NCBI RefSeq assembly: GCF_000315625.1
Contig: NW_005434642.1
Coordinates: 167,224 to 220,101, forward strand
From: Guillardia theta CCMP2712
Taxonomy: Eukaryota; Cryptophyceae; Pyrenomonadales; Geminigeraceae
Direction of reading: 5' to 3'
DNA length: 52,878 nt
The notes beneath the pieces are model-generated. The model ran no database searches. It had not been told where the DNA came from and worked only from the letters and a program-made list of their open reading frames with translations. The position numbers were made by a program, and so were the translations under genes. Below are positions 26,301 through 37,057 of this stretch, piece by piece; the stretch's first letter is position 1, and every line of letters begins with the position of its first letter.

Positions 26301-26512
26301 GATCATTCCCTCTCTTGATCGGGCCCTCTCGCAAGTCCTTCATCGGAAGCATCCTGGAAGAGAAGGACGCGGCTAGTGAGAGGAGGCTCTGGGGGACTGC
26401 CGCCTCCTGTACTGCTGCAGTGCAGCAAGGAGCAAACTTCTTGCGGGTTCACGACGTGAAGCAGATGAAAGACGTCGCTGCTATCGCTGATGCAATTTAT
26501 AGAAGAGGATGA
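23302..26512 (+). CDS. Trifunctional folate enzyme: dihydroneopterin aldolase - HPPK - dihydropteroate synthase
   Basis: Eleven exons close in phase: 23302-24471, 24529-24615, 24665-24709, 24805-24921, 24988-25188, 25371-25515, 25559-25698, 25861-25926, 25975-26043, 26094-26223 and 26271-26512 (about 803 aa). Residues 1-130 are a Ser/Arg-rich extension, probably organellar targeting. FolB-like aldolase follows (from about 136; IGCNPDERDMLQELVISIS, NYSTLAKIARRIAEEG, FTIEALAECI). HPPK starts near 321 (MIALGSNVGNR, WGPREVDLDILFY, TIPHPR). DHPS runs from about 517 (IMGILNVTPDSFSDG, IDIGGQSTRP, GADMINDVSGG, PICLMHYRG, VDPGIGFAKT, LIGPSRKSFIGS). It converts dihydroneopterin to dihydropteroate, the middle part of folate synthesis. 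The three-domain order matches fungal and apicomplexan-type fusions. A small extra intron near 23860-23905 is possible. Confidence 0.93.
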
Positions 26513-26591
26513 AACTTCACAGGCAGATAAAACCACGCAGAGTGAATCAAGGCTTCAACCCCAAAGAGTCCATGATCTACCGAAGAGAATG

Positions 26592-27455
26592 TTACGACAG
26601 GCTCCTCCTCCTACTGCATCGAACCTTCTTGTAGATCTCTAGAGTCCTCTCAGCGTCTCGCTTGGCATCATTCATGTACTCGTATCCTCTCCTGAAAAAA
26701 TTCTCAGGACAGATGGAACACGAGGTGGCTCGTACTTGGGTGCGGTGGACGTATCGGCGAAGATGGCTGAGTAAGCGTTTGAGTCGATCTCTTGTAGACT
26801 CTTGTCAAACTCCTCGAAGAGGTCGATGTCCACCTGTTGTCATGCATGAGAGCGGGGGGGGCGGCCGGGGGGGGGGGGGGATGAAGGGAGCAGCATGCTG
26901 TAGACTGCAATCAGCGCATTCACCTGCTTCCTTAAGAGAGCCTTTCGGATACCGAGCAACGGACTTCTGCTCGCAAACTTACTTGCAGCTCGATGCAGGT
27001 GGAAACTTACTTGTTCCCAACCGTACCGACTTGTCGCCTAACGTTATCGCCATTCAGTTCGTCCCCGCTCCCGGCGTACTTGGTCCAGTTCTCTATAAGA
27101 TCCACTAACGTTGCATAGCCTGCTCAGGAGTTGCTCAGGAATTGATGAGCAGCCCGCGAAATGCCAAGAGCTCACCAGCACGAATCTTCTCATCATCCAC
27201 ATCTTCGGCAAAAGAAGTTGTAGGCATGGCAAGCAGAGTTCCGAGCAAAATCTTGTTCACAGCACTTCGCTGTAGGAGCTTACATGTTTCCTCCGACGAC
27301 GAGCGAACTGACATCGAGAGAGCGAGCTTCCTCTCTTTGGCAGCACTATGAATAGAAGCTGATGAAATGGAAAGAGGAGGTGACCCTGGGTGACAAGGAG
27401 CAAACGCCATCGCTGCTGCTGCGCATGCCAGCACGAGGGTCAGCTTTCCAAGCAT
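26592..27455 (-). CDS. Nucleus-encoded thylakoid-lumen protein, unknown function
   Basis: Five exons close in phase: 27455-27176, 27119-27011, 26966-26924, 26833-26751 and 26691-26592 (about 204 aa). The presequence is three-part: a secretory signal (MLGKLTLVLACAAAAMA) ending at FAP, the A|F cleavage motif of red-derived complex plastids; a transit region rich in Ser, Lys and Arg; and a second hydrophobic signal (ILLGTLLAMPTTSFA|ED) like a thylakoid processing peptidase site. The mature part is about 125 aa of helices (LVDLIENWTKYAGSGDE, LFEEFDKSLQEIDSNAYSAI, YEYMNDAKRDAERTLEIYKK). The helical, lumenal layout recalls small photosystem extrinsic or assembly proteins, but I do not recognise the family. 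Its stop is only 79 bp from the folate gene stop. Confidence 0.75.
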
Positions 27456-27509
27456 GGCGGATGAGGCGCAAAAGCATACGGAAGGGACGAGGCGGGCCTG
27501 GAACAATCC

Positions 27510-27960
27510 CCAATGACTCCAGACTCCACTGACCGTGTGACCGTACTCCGACTGGGTCAAGCGCGGCGGCTCAGTTGACTCCCGGCGCGACGAGTCAGGC
27601 GCGGGCCGGGCCCGGCCCGGTCGAGCCGGCAGCTCAGCCGAATGAGTCAACCTGCCAGCCTCCCCGGGCCCAGTGCTGACCGACCGCCACAGGCCGCGGG
27701 GGACTCAGAACTCAGACGGTGCGAGCGGCCCGCCGGGCGGCAACCGTGCTACAGTGGCACTGTCGGAAATTAACTTCTGGGGCCCCGCGGGTGCCAGCCT
27801 CGGTGATCCGCCTTGCCTTGCGGGCCCAGCACTGCGAAGCCCGCGCCCCCGTGCTTGCAGTGGCGCACTGTCATACTGGCCGCTGCACTTCAAGCGGCTT
27901 TGGGATGAGGGCAGGCGGGGGCAGCTTGGATCAACTACTTTTGCTGCACTGCGGCAAGGC
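27510..27960. repeat. GC-rich GACTC/GGGCC element, copy D
   Basis: This very GC-rich stretch is full of GACTC, GAGTC, GCCCGGCCCGG and TGGCGCACTG words, the same vocabulary as copies at 8770, 31440 and 47847. I do not find the TTTGAGTAA box here, so membership is by composition only. Open frames through it are not supported. Confidence 0.45.
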
Positions 27961-28415
27961 GAGGTGTAAACGAGTTTGCAATCAGCATGTGGAAAGCGTG
28001 ACAGCGACTGGGTGGCAGTATGAGGATCCTCAGGAGTTTGCGGTTGTACCTCACCACCACTGTTTCACATCACAGATCAGGCCCGGAGAGCAGTAAATGA
28101 GTTAGCGGGATATTGAAACTTGTATTTCCATATGTGTCAACACCGCAAGTGCGCGCGGGGAGAGGCGGAAGAAGCAAGAGCGGAGCAGTTGATGGGAAAG
28201 ATCAAGCAAGGAATCGCTACAAGCGAACAAGGAAGTAGCGGGAGCTATGAAAGCAATGAAAGGAAGCGGCACGATAGGAGCAAGGAAAGTCAAGGCCAGG
28301 GCCCAAAGCCTCAAGGAAGTCAAGGAGAAGAGGCGGCTTTATTCATACTCCCTTCCTCTCTTAAGCTAGCTCGCTCTAGCCGAGGATCCGGCTAGGTGCC
28401 AGCTACGCGCCCTTA
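27961..28415. other. Spacer without confident gene
   Basis: Short open frames exist on both strands, such as 28102-28323 minus with a hydrophobic start (LRLWALALTFLAPIVPLPF). None joins to neighbouring exons or shows a family motif. Confidence 0.35.
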
Positions 28416-28595
28416 CATGGGAGCGAAGGTCGGCTCCTGCTCTGGGCTCTTTGCACCACCGCGCTTTCCCTTGAGCATGGGAGCGAAGGTCGGCTCCTGC
28501 TCTGGGCTCTTTGCACCACCGCGCTTTCCCTTGAGCATGGTGCTCAAGGTCGGCTCCTGCTCTGGGCTCTTTGCACCACCGCGCTTTCCCTTGAG
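28416..28595. repeat. 60-bp tandem repeat, three copies
   Basis: Three head-to-tail copies have exact 60-bp spacing. Copies 1 and 2 are identical, and copy 3 differs in the first dozen bases and at its end. The unit is a multiple of three and open on both strands: minus strand LKGKRGGAKSPEQEPTFAPM, plus strand VGSCSGLFAPPRFPLSM. A 70-codon minus-strand frame (28625-28413) could be a tiny repeat protein, but nothing else supports it. Confidence 0.9.
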
Positions 28596-28775
28596 GATGC
28601 TGAACAACATGGCTGCGGTCAGCAAGTCAGGGCTCGAGTCTCAGCACAGCACAGCACAGCATGTCTATGAGAGGCACGGTTGCTCTGGTACTGTCACTAC
28701 ATGCAGTCCTAGCTCCCTCCAACGATCATGCAATGCAACCGCTCATGCCACCCCCCCGTGTACTTGTGAGAGTAC

Positions 28776-28881
28776 TCCATCTACTGATCGTCGTATCCTG
28801 TCTCTATCTACTGATCGTCGTATCCTGTCTCTATCTACTGATCGTCGTATCCTGTCTCTATCTACTGATCGTCTTATCCTG
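28776..28881. repeat. 27-bp minisatellite, four copies
   Basis: Four units built on CTACTGATCGTCGTATCCTG. The first is slightly shortened and the last has one G-to-T change. It lies 180 bp after the 60-bp repeat and 270 bp before a larger 27-bp array with an unrelated unit. Confidence 0.9.
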
Positions 28882-29148
28882 TCTTCGACTTCTCATGTCC
28901 TCATGTTTCTCTTCGATCTTGTCGTACCTGCTTGACGCGCTTGTGTGAGTTCTGACCCTTCAGGCCTGCCTGAAATACTCTTGGCTGTTGGCGTCGTAGG
29001 GGGCTGACATAAGGATGGTCCTAGGAAGTCTAATAGGGGGCAACCATAACAACAACACCGAAGAAAAAAAAAGCGGAATTATTATTATCCAAGCCGGCGC
29101 TTCGACTCTCAGTGAAGACCAAACGTATCCGGCCGCGAAGCCCGAGAA

Positions 29149-29552
29149 GAGAAGGGCGCATATCGTATGTCGTCAGAGAAGGGCGCATATCGTATGTCGT
29201 CAGAGAAGGGCGCATATCGTATGTCGTCAGAGAAGGGCGCATATCGTATGTCGTCAGAGAAGAGCGCATATCGTATGTCGTCAGAGAAGGGCGCATATCG
29301 TATGTCGTCAGAGAAGGGCGCATATCGTATGTCGTCAGAGAAGGGCGCATATCGTATGTCGTCAGAGAAGGGCGCATATCGTATGTCGTCAGAGAAGGGC
29401 GCATATCGTATGTCGTCAGAGAAGAGCGCATATCGTATGTCGTCAGAGAAGGGCGCATATCGTATGTCGTCAGAGAAGGGCGCATATCGTATGTCGTCAG
29501 AGAAGGGCGCATATCGTATGTCGTCAGAGAAGGGCGCATATCGTATGTCGTA
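29149..29552. repeat. 27-bp minisatellite, about fifteen copies
   Basis: The unit includes GCGCATATCGTATGTCGTCA and carries an internal inverted repeat, CATA-TCG-TATG. It is open in several frames because 27 is a multiple of three (nine-residue periods such as RRAHIVCRQ). Two units, the fifth and the eleventh, carry the same G-to-A variant (AAGAGC), exactly six units apart. There are no spacers, so it is not a CRISPR array. Confidence 0.92.
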
Positions 29553-29841
29553 GCTTCACAGGATGCAGCATGTCTAGCGTGGCAGCCAACGCTCAGAGCA
29601 CCTCCTCGCTGCACTGTCAAGATAGCAGGTGTAGTGCAGCGATGTGTACTTCTGTTGCGACGCTAGACTTGCATGGCAAACATCCCGAGGACAGATAGAA
29701 CAGACGCCTGGGTGCTATGGGGAGGAGTGGAGGCAGCGCCGCAGTTCCATGGTGCACGAGCGAGATGAATTTGGTCAAGCCTCATGATGAGCATCTGCAG
29801 GGTCACTGCCGAAGTCCTTCGCACACGATAGGAAGCTGTAC

Positions 29842-31397
29842 TCAGGCTGAGTCAATAATATCTCTTGCTCCTTCTACATCCCCCGAGCTGCGCAATTCGA
29901 TGACGTGAAGGTCCGATAGGGACAGCTCGAGAGACACTGAGGGCAGGGGCAGACTGAAGCAGCTGTCACCTCTCTTGTCGCGTTTAGATGCCAGTTTACA
30001 CTTACAGCTCTCATTCTGTCCCCGCCGGAGGCTCCTCTGCCCTCGGCCTGTTATGATGGTAGCAGGTGACTTTAGAGCGGCAGGCAAGCAGGGGAAGTTG
30101 TACTCACGATGACACAGGAGATGCGTACATGTTCCTGTTGACAATTTCCAGTCCTTGCATCAAGGCATCTGTGAGAGCGCGCGCCTTCGCGGCCTGAGCC
30201 TTCTCCTCCTTGATTCTCTCGTTGGTTTCCTCCTCTAGTTGCTGTTCACACGTTGTAACATAAACAGACTGGACATGAATCTCCTCAAGATGTCTTACCC
30301 TGATCAGATCAGCCATTTCCTCTCGTATCTTCTGCTGCGCGACAGTACTCTCCACGTCGTTCAGGTCGCTATGCTCGAGAGGCAGCAGGCGATATCTGCA
30401 GCAACATGTGAAACGAAGAGCATGCAGCGTAGAGATCACCGTGATTCTTCCTGGATGCCTTGCATTACGTCCTTCTCGTCGTTCAGAATCCTCCATGTGG
30501 ACAGGAGCTGATCGGGGATCGTCTCGCGAAAGTTGATGTCCTCTTTGAACCGATCCTGCGAGCAGCTTTGGTGGTTGCAATGCACGAATGGTATGGTTGG
30601 ACCTGACTCACGATGAGCAGACCTTCTTGACATCTTTTGTATAACATTCCAATAAGCAGACATGACCAAGAGTGACAACAGTTTCGATTTACCTGTCGCA
30701 CTCATGATTGATTTGATTCTGTAGTTCTTTGAGCTGGATTTCAGCGTCGACCTTTTTGTTATGTCATGTCATTCCCAATCCTTGACTCGATGTTGAAAGC
30801 ATGCACCTCTGCTTGAAATAGTTTTTCAGACGCGATACGAAGCCTTTCTTTCGCTTCATCCAACTCATCTTGCAGAGATTTGAAACTTTTTTGAGTGTCA
30901 GTTTGTGGATGCAGCACGGATCGAGACTACCCAGCTTCGACTTGAGATACTAGTTGTCGTTGAACTATGTCCAGCCTTGTACTTAACAGCTTGTCGATTA
31001 ACATGTCAGACTCTATTCTTTCCTTAATATTCACTGAAAGGTCTTGGTTCAATCCTAGAATCAACACCTGCTTCAGTATGGACAGCAAAGCAGATTTCAT
31101 TGTATCACTGTCAAGATAGACGATGTTCTTGTCTATCCGATCTTGATCTAGCCTTCTCCTGGCATCTTGGACTCCCTCGAGCTCGTGCAGCACGGGGGCA
31201 TATTCTTCGGGGAACCTGTTCATGGCATCAGCACAATCAGCCACTGTTGGAGGGCAACATGTAGCGTGATGCTGCTGAATTTCACGGACGAGGCACCTGA
31301 GGAGGTGGGAGAAAGGATCTCTGTCACTCGACACGTCGTTGTCCTCCTCCACGCCATCGTTGTAAGACTCCGCGATCGACAACTTTGAGCTCAGCAT
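29842..31397 (-). CDS. Coiled-coil protein of unknown function
   Basis: The first exon runs from ATG 31397 to about 30930 (SSKLSIAESYNDGVEEDNDV, FPEEYAPVLHELEGVQDARR, SALLSILKQVLILGLNQDL). Further exons give SFKSLQDELDEAKERLRIAS, VDAEIQLKELQNQINHECD, FRETIPDQLLSTWRILND, VAQQKIREEMADLIR and QLEEETNERIKEEKAQAAKA, all heptad-like. The final exon seems to end at 29842 (LSDLHVIELRSSGDVEGARD). The predicted product is largely helical and probably cytoskeletal or trafficking-related, but no family is recognised. Exon joins after 30930 are approximate, and an earlier stop at 30104 is possible. Confidence 0.5.
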
Positions 31398-31439
31398 TGC
31401 CAACTTCTTCGGCCCGCCCCGCTCCAACAAGTTTTCCGT

Positions 31440-32010
31440 TTCCCTCCCTTCTACTACTACTGGAAACTTTGAGTGAAGGAAACCACCCCTGGGGGGGACC
31501 CCTGGCCACCCCTCGCCGGAAAGGCACCGAAGTTCAAAGCAAACGGGCCGCACCGGGCCGGCACACGGTGATCGGGGCCACTGGCACTGCTGCAGTGCGG
31601 CCGCAGTGGCACTAACCGTGAACCTTTACTCAAAGTTAAATTAAAAATCAGTGAACAGTGAGTCGGACTCAGTCGTGGACCGTACCGTAGTACTGCATCG
31701 GACTGTGCTCAGTGCCGCGTGCAGTGCCTGACTCCGGGCGCCGGACACTCGGCCCGGGAACTACCGGAGTCCGCACGGTACGAGTCAGTGGGAAGCCAAG
31801 AATCCTCTCAGCCATGATGATTCTTGAAGTGACCGGGCCGAAGGGCCAAGAATCCTCCGACCGGAGTCTGATACTCGAAATACATTGTTTACTTGCAATC
31901 TCTATTCATTAGTGTAGTAGTGAATCCTGATCGGATCAACTGAGCAGGGCTAGGTCACTGTCATACACTCTCCGGGCCGGGGAGTCCTGCGGGAAGATTT
32001 GATAGTAACG
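31440..32010. repeat. Dispersed GC-rich repeat element, copy C (inverted)
   Basis: GC-rich DNA with GACTC/CAGTC words contains the reverse complement of the TTTAA-TTTAACTTTGAGTAA box at 31623-31652. An AAACTTTGAGTGAAGG sequence in direct orientation lies at about 31463-31478. It sits immediately upstream of the coiled-coil gene start (31397). Confidence 0.55.
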
Positions 32011-32157
32011 AGCGGCCATGGCTCAGCTTGACATCATTCGTTGACGTGAGCAAGATTCTTATGCAATGTAAAATCAGATCTTCAACATTCATTGTCATAG
32101 TCACTTCATGGTGACAGGGTTGAACTGGAAAAACAATTTTTTTTCCTGCCGCCGCAT

Positions 32158-32325
32158 CACAGATTGTGACACAATCCCTTCTTACAAATGCTGATCAAGT
32201 CCACTTACAAATGCTGATCATGTCCGTGCTGTATCATCTTTTATCTGCATTCACAGATTGTGACACAATCCCTTCTTACAAATACTAATCAAGTCCATGC
32301 TGTATCATCTTTCATCTGCATGATT
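32158..32325. repeat. Direct tandem duplication over a gene 3' end
   Basis: Two units (32158-32251 and 32252-32325) share CACAGATTGTGACACAATCC and GCTGTATCATCTTTTATCTG-like text. The first unit holds an extra internal 21-bp repeat (CTTACAAATGCTGATCA). The second copy contains the last codons and stop of the minus-strand gene at 32305-33329. Confidence 0.85.
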
Positions 32326-33329
32326 GTGGATGACTTCTTCCATCTCTTTCCTGCTTTCCTCCTCTACCATGTTCGCAAGGTCCCATCGTGAGGTGCGTTG
32401 TACCCCAGAAATCTGTTGATCATCCCCACTTGATTTGGCTGAACCAAATTTCTGAGCCCTCGAGAATTGCTGCTGAAGCTGCTTGCCAAAAGAAACCTTC
32501 TGAAAAAGCTTATCAATGTCATGGCGCAAATTGCGGGACTGTTTAGAATCCGCACGCGCCACATAATTTTGATTCTGCATCAATCCAGTGGATCCAAAGG
32601 GTTGAGATTGTAACCTACTTATTGCCTGCAGCTTGTATGGATTTACTTCTGCAAGCAAGTGAACAAGGTCGTCTCGCGCCGATTCTTTTTTCACTGCTTC
32701 TTGTTTCAATTCATCGAATACTTGAATCAGCTCATCATGCAGCGCTTTGAGGCGTGACTTTGCAATTTCATATCTGTTCTTTGACACTTCCAATGCTAGA
32801 GCCTTCCTCAAGTCATTTCTTTGATCTTCTCCAAGTTGTAGCAGTTGAATGGGGGAGTCTTGCTTCGCTCGGTCAATAAATGGTGACACGATGAAGGTAC
32901 AAACAATCACAGCTATAACTGACGCAAGAACCAACGACAGTCTTCGAAAATATTGCCCCCTTGTCTGGAAAAGCAAAAGTCACAATCCTGAAAAGGAGGG
33001 GGAAAAATTCTTCCAGAGAATGCAAAACGTCAAATAGAAAGACAATCAAGGAAAGTTGATGAAAAGTTTGAATGCATACAACTCCAAAATGAAACACGAT
33101 ATCATATCTAGTTGAAATAACACGCAACATTGGAAACGACGATACGATGTAATCCTGTAAAAAAGAGCGCTGAACAAGCACAGGTCACCATCGCTTCCCT
33201 TACCCCTTCATCGCTTCGCTGCATCGGCTCCGTCGGCATTTCACACCCAAAATAACTGTCTGTTACAGATTCCCAACGGTTACAGGATTTCTTCAGGACC
33301 GGTGGTTTTGTCTGAATTTGTACCCACAT
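32305..33329 (-). CDS. Membrane-anchored coiled-coil protein, unknown function
   Basis: Two exons, 33329-33204 and 32964-32305, agree in phase (about 261 aa). A short Arg/Lys-containing N-terminus precedes one hydrophobic helix (LSLVLASVIAVIVCTFIVSP) at residues 50-70. A long helical region follows (LRKALALEVSKNRYEIAKSR, HDELIQVFDELKQEAVKK) and then a Ser/Gln-rich tail. I infer a type II membrane protein with a coiled-coil exposed domain. No family is recognised. The spacer to the coiled-coil gene at 31397 holds repeat copy C and a tandem duplication. Confidence 0.6.
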
Positions 33330-33716
33330 GTTTCTGTACTACCTACCCTACCTTTTCGTAGCTCATTTTACTATAACCCGTCCTGGTACAGAGAGTGATC
33401 ACCAATATGCGGGAAATGCCGAAGCGTCGTCATGGTTGTGCACGATGAGTAGCGCCCACAAGGAGATAACAGGGGCTCTTCTCTGAGGGAAACATCCACA
33501 TCTCTTCTCCGTTGAGATACGACATCTCCTTCTAATTACGTCGTCAAGGTATATTGGTCCACCTAGCTGGTCAAATACTTCGCATCTGGCAAGTCCCGCG
33601 TACTCCGAGACGGGTATCAGAAGAGTCTGTAGTTGCTTCCTGGTTGTATGTAAGAGGGATTGTTGGATCTATTCTTGAAAGAACAAAGTGATCTCAGGTG
33701 TAGACCAGCTGCGATC

Positions 33717-35834
33717 ATGAAGCCATCAATCCTCTCAATATGCGCCGCTGGTTTTCTGCTTTCGGCCCTGCTTGTCGTGAACGTGATTCGAACTTTTTCT
33801 TCTTCGAGTGCAAGCATTCAAAAGCCCTTAAGGCGAACTTTATTGATGCAGAATGCCGACGAAGGGGCTTCTTCGATCAAACCATGGGTGGATAGCGATA
33901 GTGAGCAAGCTTCCTTCATCACTGGCTCACCTGCTACTCAGCCAGCGCTGTTGGTGGACCCAAAGAACAGAATCAGTCATCCTTTAACGGGGGCGAATGC
34001 AGAGGCTGCAGAATCCACTTCCGAAGAACCTTATGGCTCCAGCGTAGGCGATGAGTCAGACTCCATGATTGATCTGGGAGACAGCCTTGAGAAACGGCAT
34101 GAAAAGCAGCCGGACTTTTACCCTGCCAAGGGGGTCAGGCTTTTCCTTCAGATTCAGAAGAAAGTCTCCAGATACCAGAGAGCTCTCACGAAACAAAAGC
34201 TGCATAGAATAAGAAACATTGTCCTCAAGTACAAGAATCGGGGGCTGCCTCAATCTCTAGTCGCCTCATCTGGGCCCTCCAGTGCAGCCGGGTCATCTGG
34301 CACAGGACCGAGGGGTGCATGGTCAGGGCAGACGTATGCTGCTGCTCCAGACGCCCCCACCGATGATTTTTCAGCCACACCCTGGCAGTTCCCCGGGCAG
34401 CCGAATCTTCCATCCAACTTGAAGCGTTCACTTGGACAGGTCCCGGACTTGGTCTCGGACCATCTGCACAATGCAGAATTCGAGGAGATGCTCGACACAT
34501 GCAAACAGGATGCGAGCTGTGCTGCTTTGATGAGTAAGGGGTTCTGGTGGCTCTTTGGAAAGCCATGGCGGAGGTGCACGTTGACATCAACTTGGGCTTG
34601 CAATCCTTATCACTGTGATTCCAATCAGCCTGGTACTACCCAGTGTCGGTACTTGCAAGACAACCCAATACAGGCGTTGGTGGATCTAGATGTACGCTGT
34701 TGGGATACTGGGAGGTCGATGTGGCAGTTTTCGATGACTAGGGACGGCTGTCAGGATTACCTGCCGTGGAAGGGAGGCACGGGTGCCCACGAGTACCTTC
34801 GTATCGGATATCAATGTCACGGTTGCGGCGGGCACCATTGCCCCTGTGGGCCGCCATGTGTGAACGAGCCAAACTTGACTCCTCGCGGCTGTACTTACCA
34901 CTGGACTTCGTGCGCGCCAGGATCGGGGCCTGGGAAAAACAGAATGAGCAAGAATTGGGGAGGAAGTGGGGATCTGGGACAGAATGACTGGCTGGCCCAC
35001 CATGTGGTTCAGTGCCCACCCAACACGTACCTGAGTGAATGGAGGGTGAGCAGAGAAAGATGCCCCTCAGGATTTTTGCGCATTCGCTACCGCTGCTGTG
35101 AGAACTACTGGGGGCCCTGCCGCACCTTGTCTACGTCAGGATCCACATCCTCGTGGGCAGACGGGCTGGAAAACCACAACGTCCAATGCGATCCGAGGTA
35201 CGCGATGGTGACGTGTGATTTTGTTGACTGAGGGGTGATGACCTGTGATTTTGTTAACTGATTGGATGAATAAGGACGGAATCTCTCAACCACTTCCAAT
35301 GGACCGGAAGCAACTTCGTCTACACCTGCTGCTGCGACAATATTTGCTGTATGCCAGCGTTTGAAGGAGGGCGTGCGAAAAAGCAGGTAATGTTCGTTGT
35401 TGCTAACCTCTGCCCTTCCTCTTCTTACGCGCAAGGGATCGCAGATACCCTACTGGCCGTACGGTCTCATCAACCCGATCCATCCGCAAGAGCCACAGCG
35501 ACCGGATGATGGCGCATGGACACGGTGACCTCGATCTCTCTGGCGCATCATGAGAGCTAATGGGACCTCCGGCGCATTGCAGGAATCCTCCAGATTCTCC
35601 AAACTACCTCACCCATGGCAGCGATGTTACCAAACACCCTCGACCGCCGCCCGACGATCCCAACTGGATGAGAGGACATCTGGACCCAACAGATCACCAC
35701 GAGTAAGTCGTATGCGCATCCTTTGACAACAAAACTGACTTGAGGGTGGCAGATACAGCATATGGAAATCTAACCCAATCGCACAGTTGGAGGCAATATC
35801 TAGTCACCTTGATGGGAAACACGATCAAACATGA
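33717..35834 (+). CDS. Cys-rich secreted or membrane-anchored protein with repeated modules
   Basis: Five exons close in phase: 33717-35197, 35275-35386, 35436-35524, 35583-35702 and 35753-35834 (about 627 aa). It starts with a signal anchor (SILSICAAGFLLSALLVVNV). Residues 30-250 are Ser/Ala-rich with a basic helical stretch (LFLQIQKKVSRYQRALTKQK). From about 270 the chain is rich in Cys and Trp and has three related modules: DVRCWDTGRSMWQFSMTRDGC...LRIGYQC, VVQCPPNTYLSEWRVSRERC...LRIRYRCC and NVQCDP...FVYTCCC. The pattern of Cys pairs around a short beta-like core suggests disulfide-bonded extracellular domains, faintly like dermatopontin modules. The C-terminal 100 residues are Pro-rich. 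No enzyme motif is seen. Function unknown; the outer cell surface (periplast) is a plausible place. Confidence 0.7.
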
Positions 35835-37057
35835 CAGGTCAACCACACATCCCTAAATCACAACTTTTGTTTTGAAGAAAACATGAAAGTATTCCTGGCT
35901 CGACCCTCGATTGATTCGAACATTCCCCTTGCTGTGCAGCTGATCGATGTGAACAACTAATGCACCTCTGGTGAAGACGAGCTTAGGCAGTCTGTGCTGA
36001 CCTCTCTTCATCTACGTACGACAGCGGCGGCATGATTTTCCCGCTCATCTCGACCATTTCGCACGCAAGGAAGAAATGCACCCACATGTGTAATTGTCAC
36101 GCTAAAACTCCACTATAGCTCCTCACCCCCACCCACTATCGAACTCTGGAAACAGGGGTAGGGGTACTATAGGTCGTATGAAAGGCGTCTAGCAAGGGAG
36201 GTAGGGTATATGACCGGTCATTCATCAATACTGTCACCGGTATATGTAGAATGTACCCCTCAGAAAATGTACCCCTATATACCTTTAAAAATTTATTACA
36301 AAGAACGGGTCATACTTCATAAAGTACCGGTTACTGTAAATGGGACCCTGCAAGACCTAGGGTGATATACAGACCGGTGGTTAAAAATGCGTCCAGGGTC
36401 CTTATGTTTGACTATAATTAGATGCTATAGTCAAGGGACGCATTGATTACAACAATGGCAATCGTGTACATAGTCAATATTTGTATACATTTTTGACTAC
36501 AACCATGTATATTGGGTCGCTGCGTCCGATGGCGTGGAAGAGTGGATACATGGGCAGCGGCAACGAGAGGAGGAGGGAGAGAGAGAGCAGTGGAGGAGGC
36601 AGTAGCAGGCGAGGGAAGTGAGGAGACGGTATGCGCAGAGTGAGGGTGGCCTTGGAGGAGGCGAGAGGAATGGGGGCTGAACGTGAGCATTTATACAAGA
36701 GGACGAAGCAGGTGACCTCTTGCGAGGGGCAAGTGAGCGACAGGGTTGAAAGAGCTGGTAGGAAACAAGAGCGAGAGCGGGTTGCATGTTTACTATATCG
36801 GAGTACTTTGTTAGAGCTAGCGATGGCGCATAAGTTTTTAGATCTTGTTGGAGTGGTCGCAGGGTTAGCATCCCTGCTATGAGTCACAAAACACCAAAAA
36901 CTGATATTCAGATTTCAGCTCTGACATTGCCTATTCCAGGCCATCGCTGATATGGTCAATTATCTTTGTGGCCGTGGTGAAATGTCGCCATGGAGCCCTC
37001 GTATATGTTCTCTCTTCATCTGAGGCATGCATTGCCAGAAAACAATATACCACAACA
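35835..37057. other. Intergenic region with shared 31-bp repeat box
   Basis: No exon is supported. A 31-bp box at 36096-36126 (containing CTAAAACTCCACTATAGCTC) recurs with two differences at 47847-47877. Words such as GGGGTAGGGG and ACCGG lie at 36150-36400. The end of the region contains the promoter and 5' UTR of the CCCH gene. Confidence 0.5.

Noticed and set aside
28776-29552. Possible CRISPR array
   Set aside because: The units are directly adjacent with no spacers, in a eukaryotic context; these are minisatellites.
29015-29698. Repeat proteins of nine-residue period on both strands
   Set aside because: A 27-bp unit without stops is open in several frames automatically. There is no splice or homology support.
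36418-36887. Leu/Ser/Pro-rich minus-strand frames
   Set aside because: Antisense to purine-rich DNA, with no motif and no splice partners.
36968-37057. In-frame upstream ATG of the CCCH gene
   Set aside because: The 30 codons before 37058 resemble untranslated leader and do not add a domain; the second ATG has the better context. Not excluded by sequence alone.
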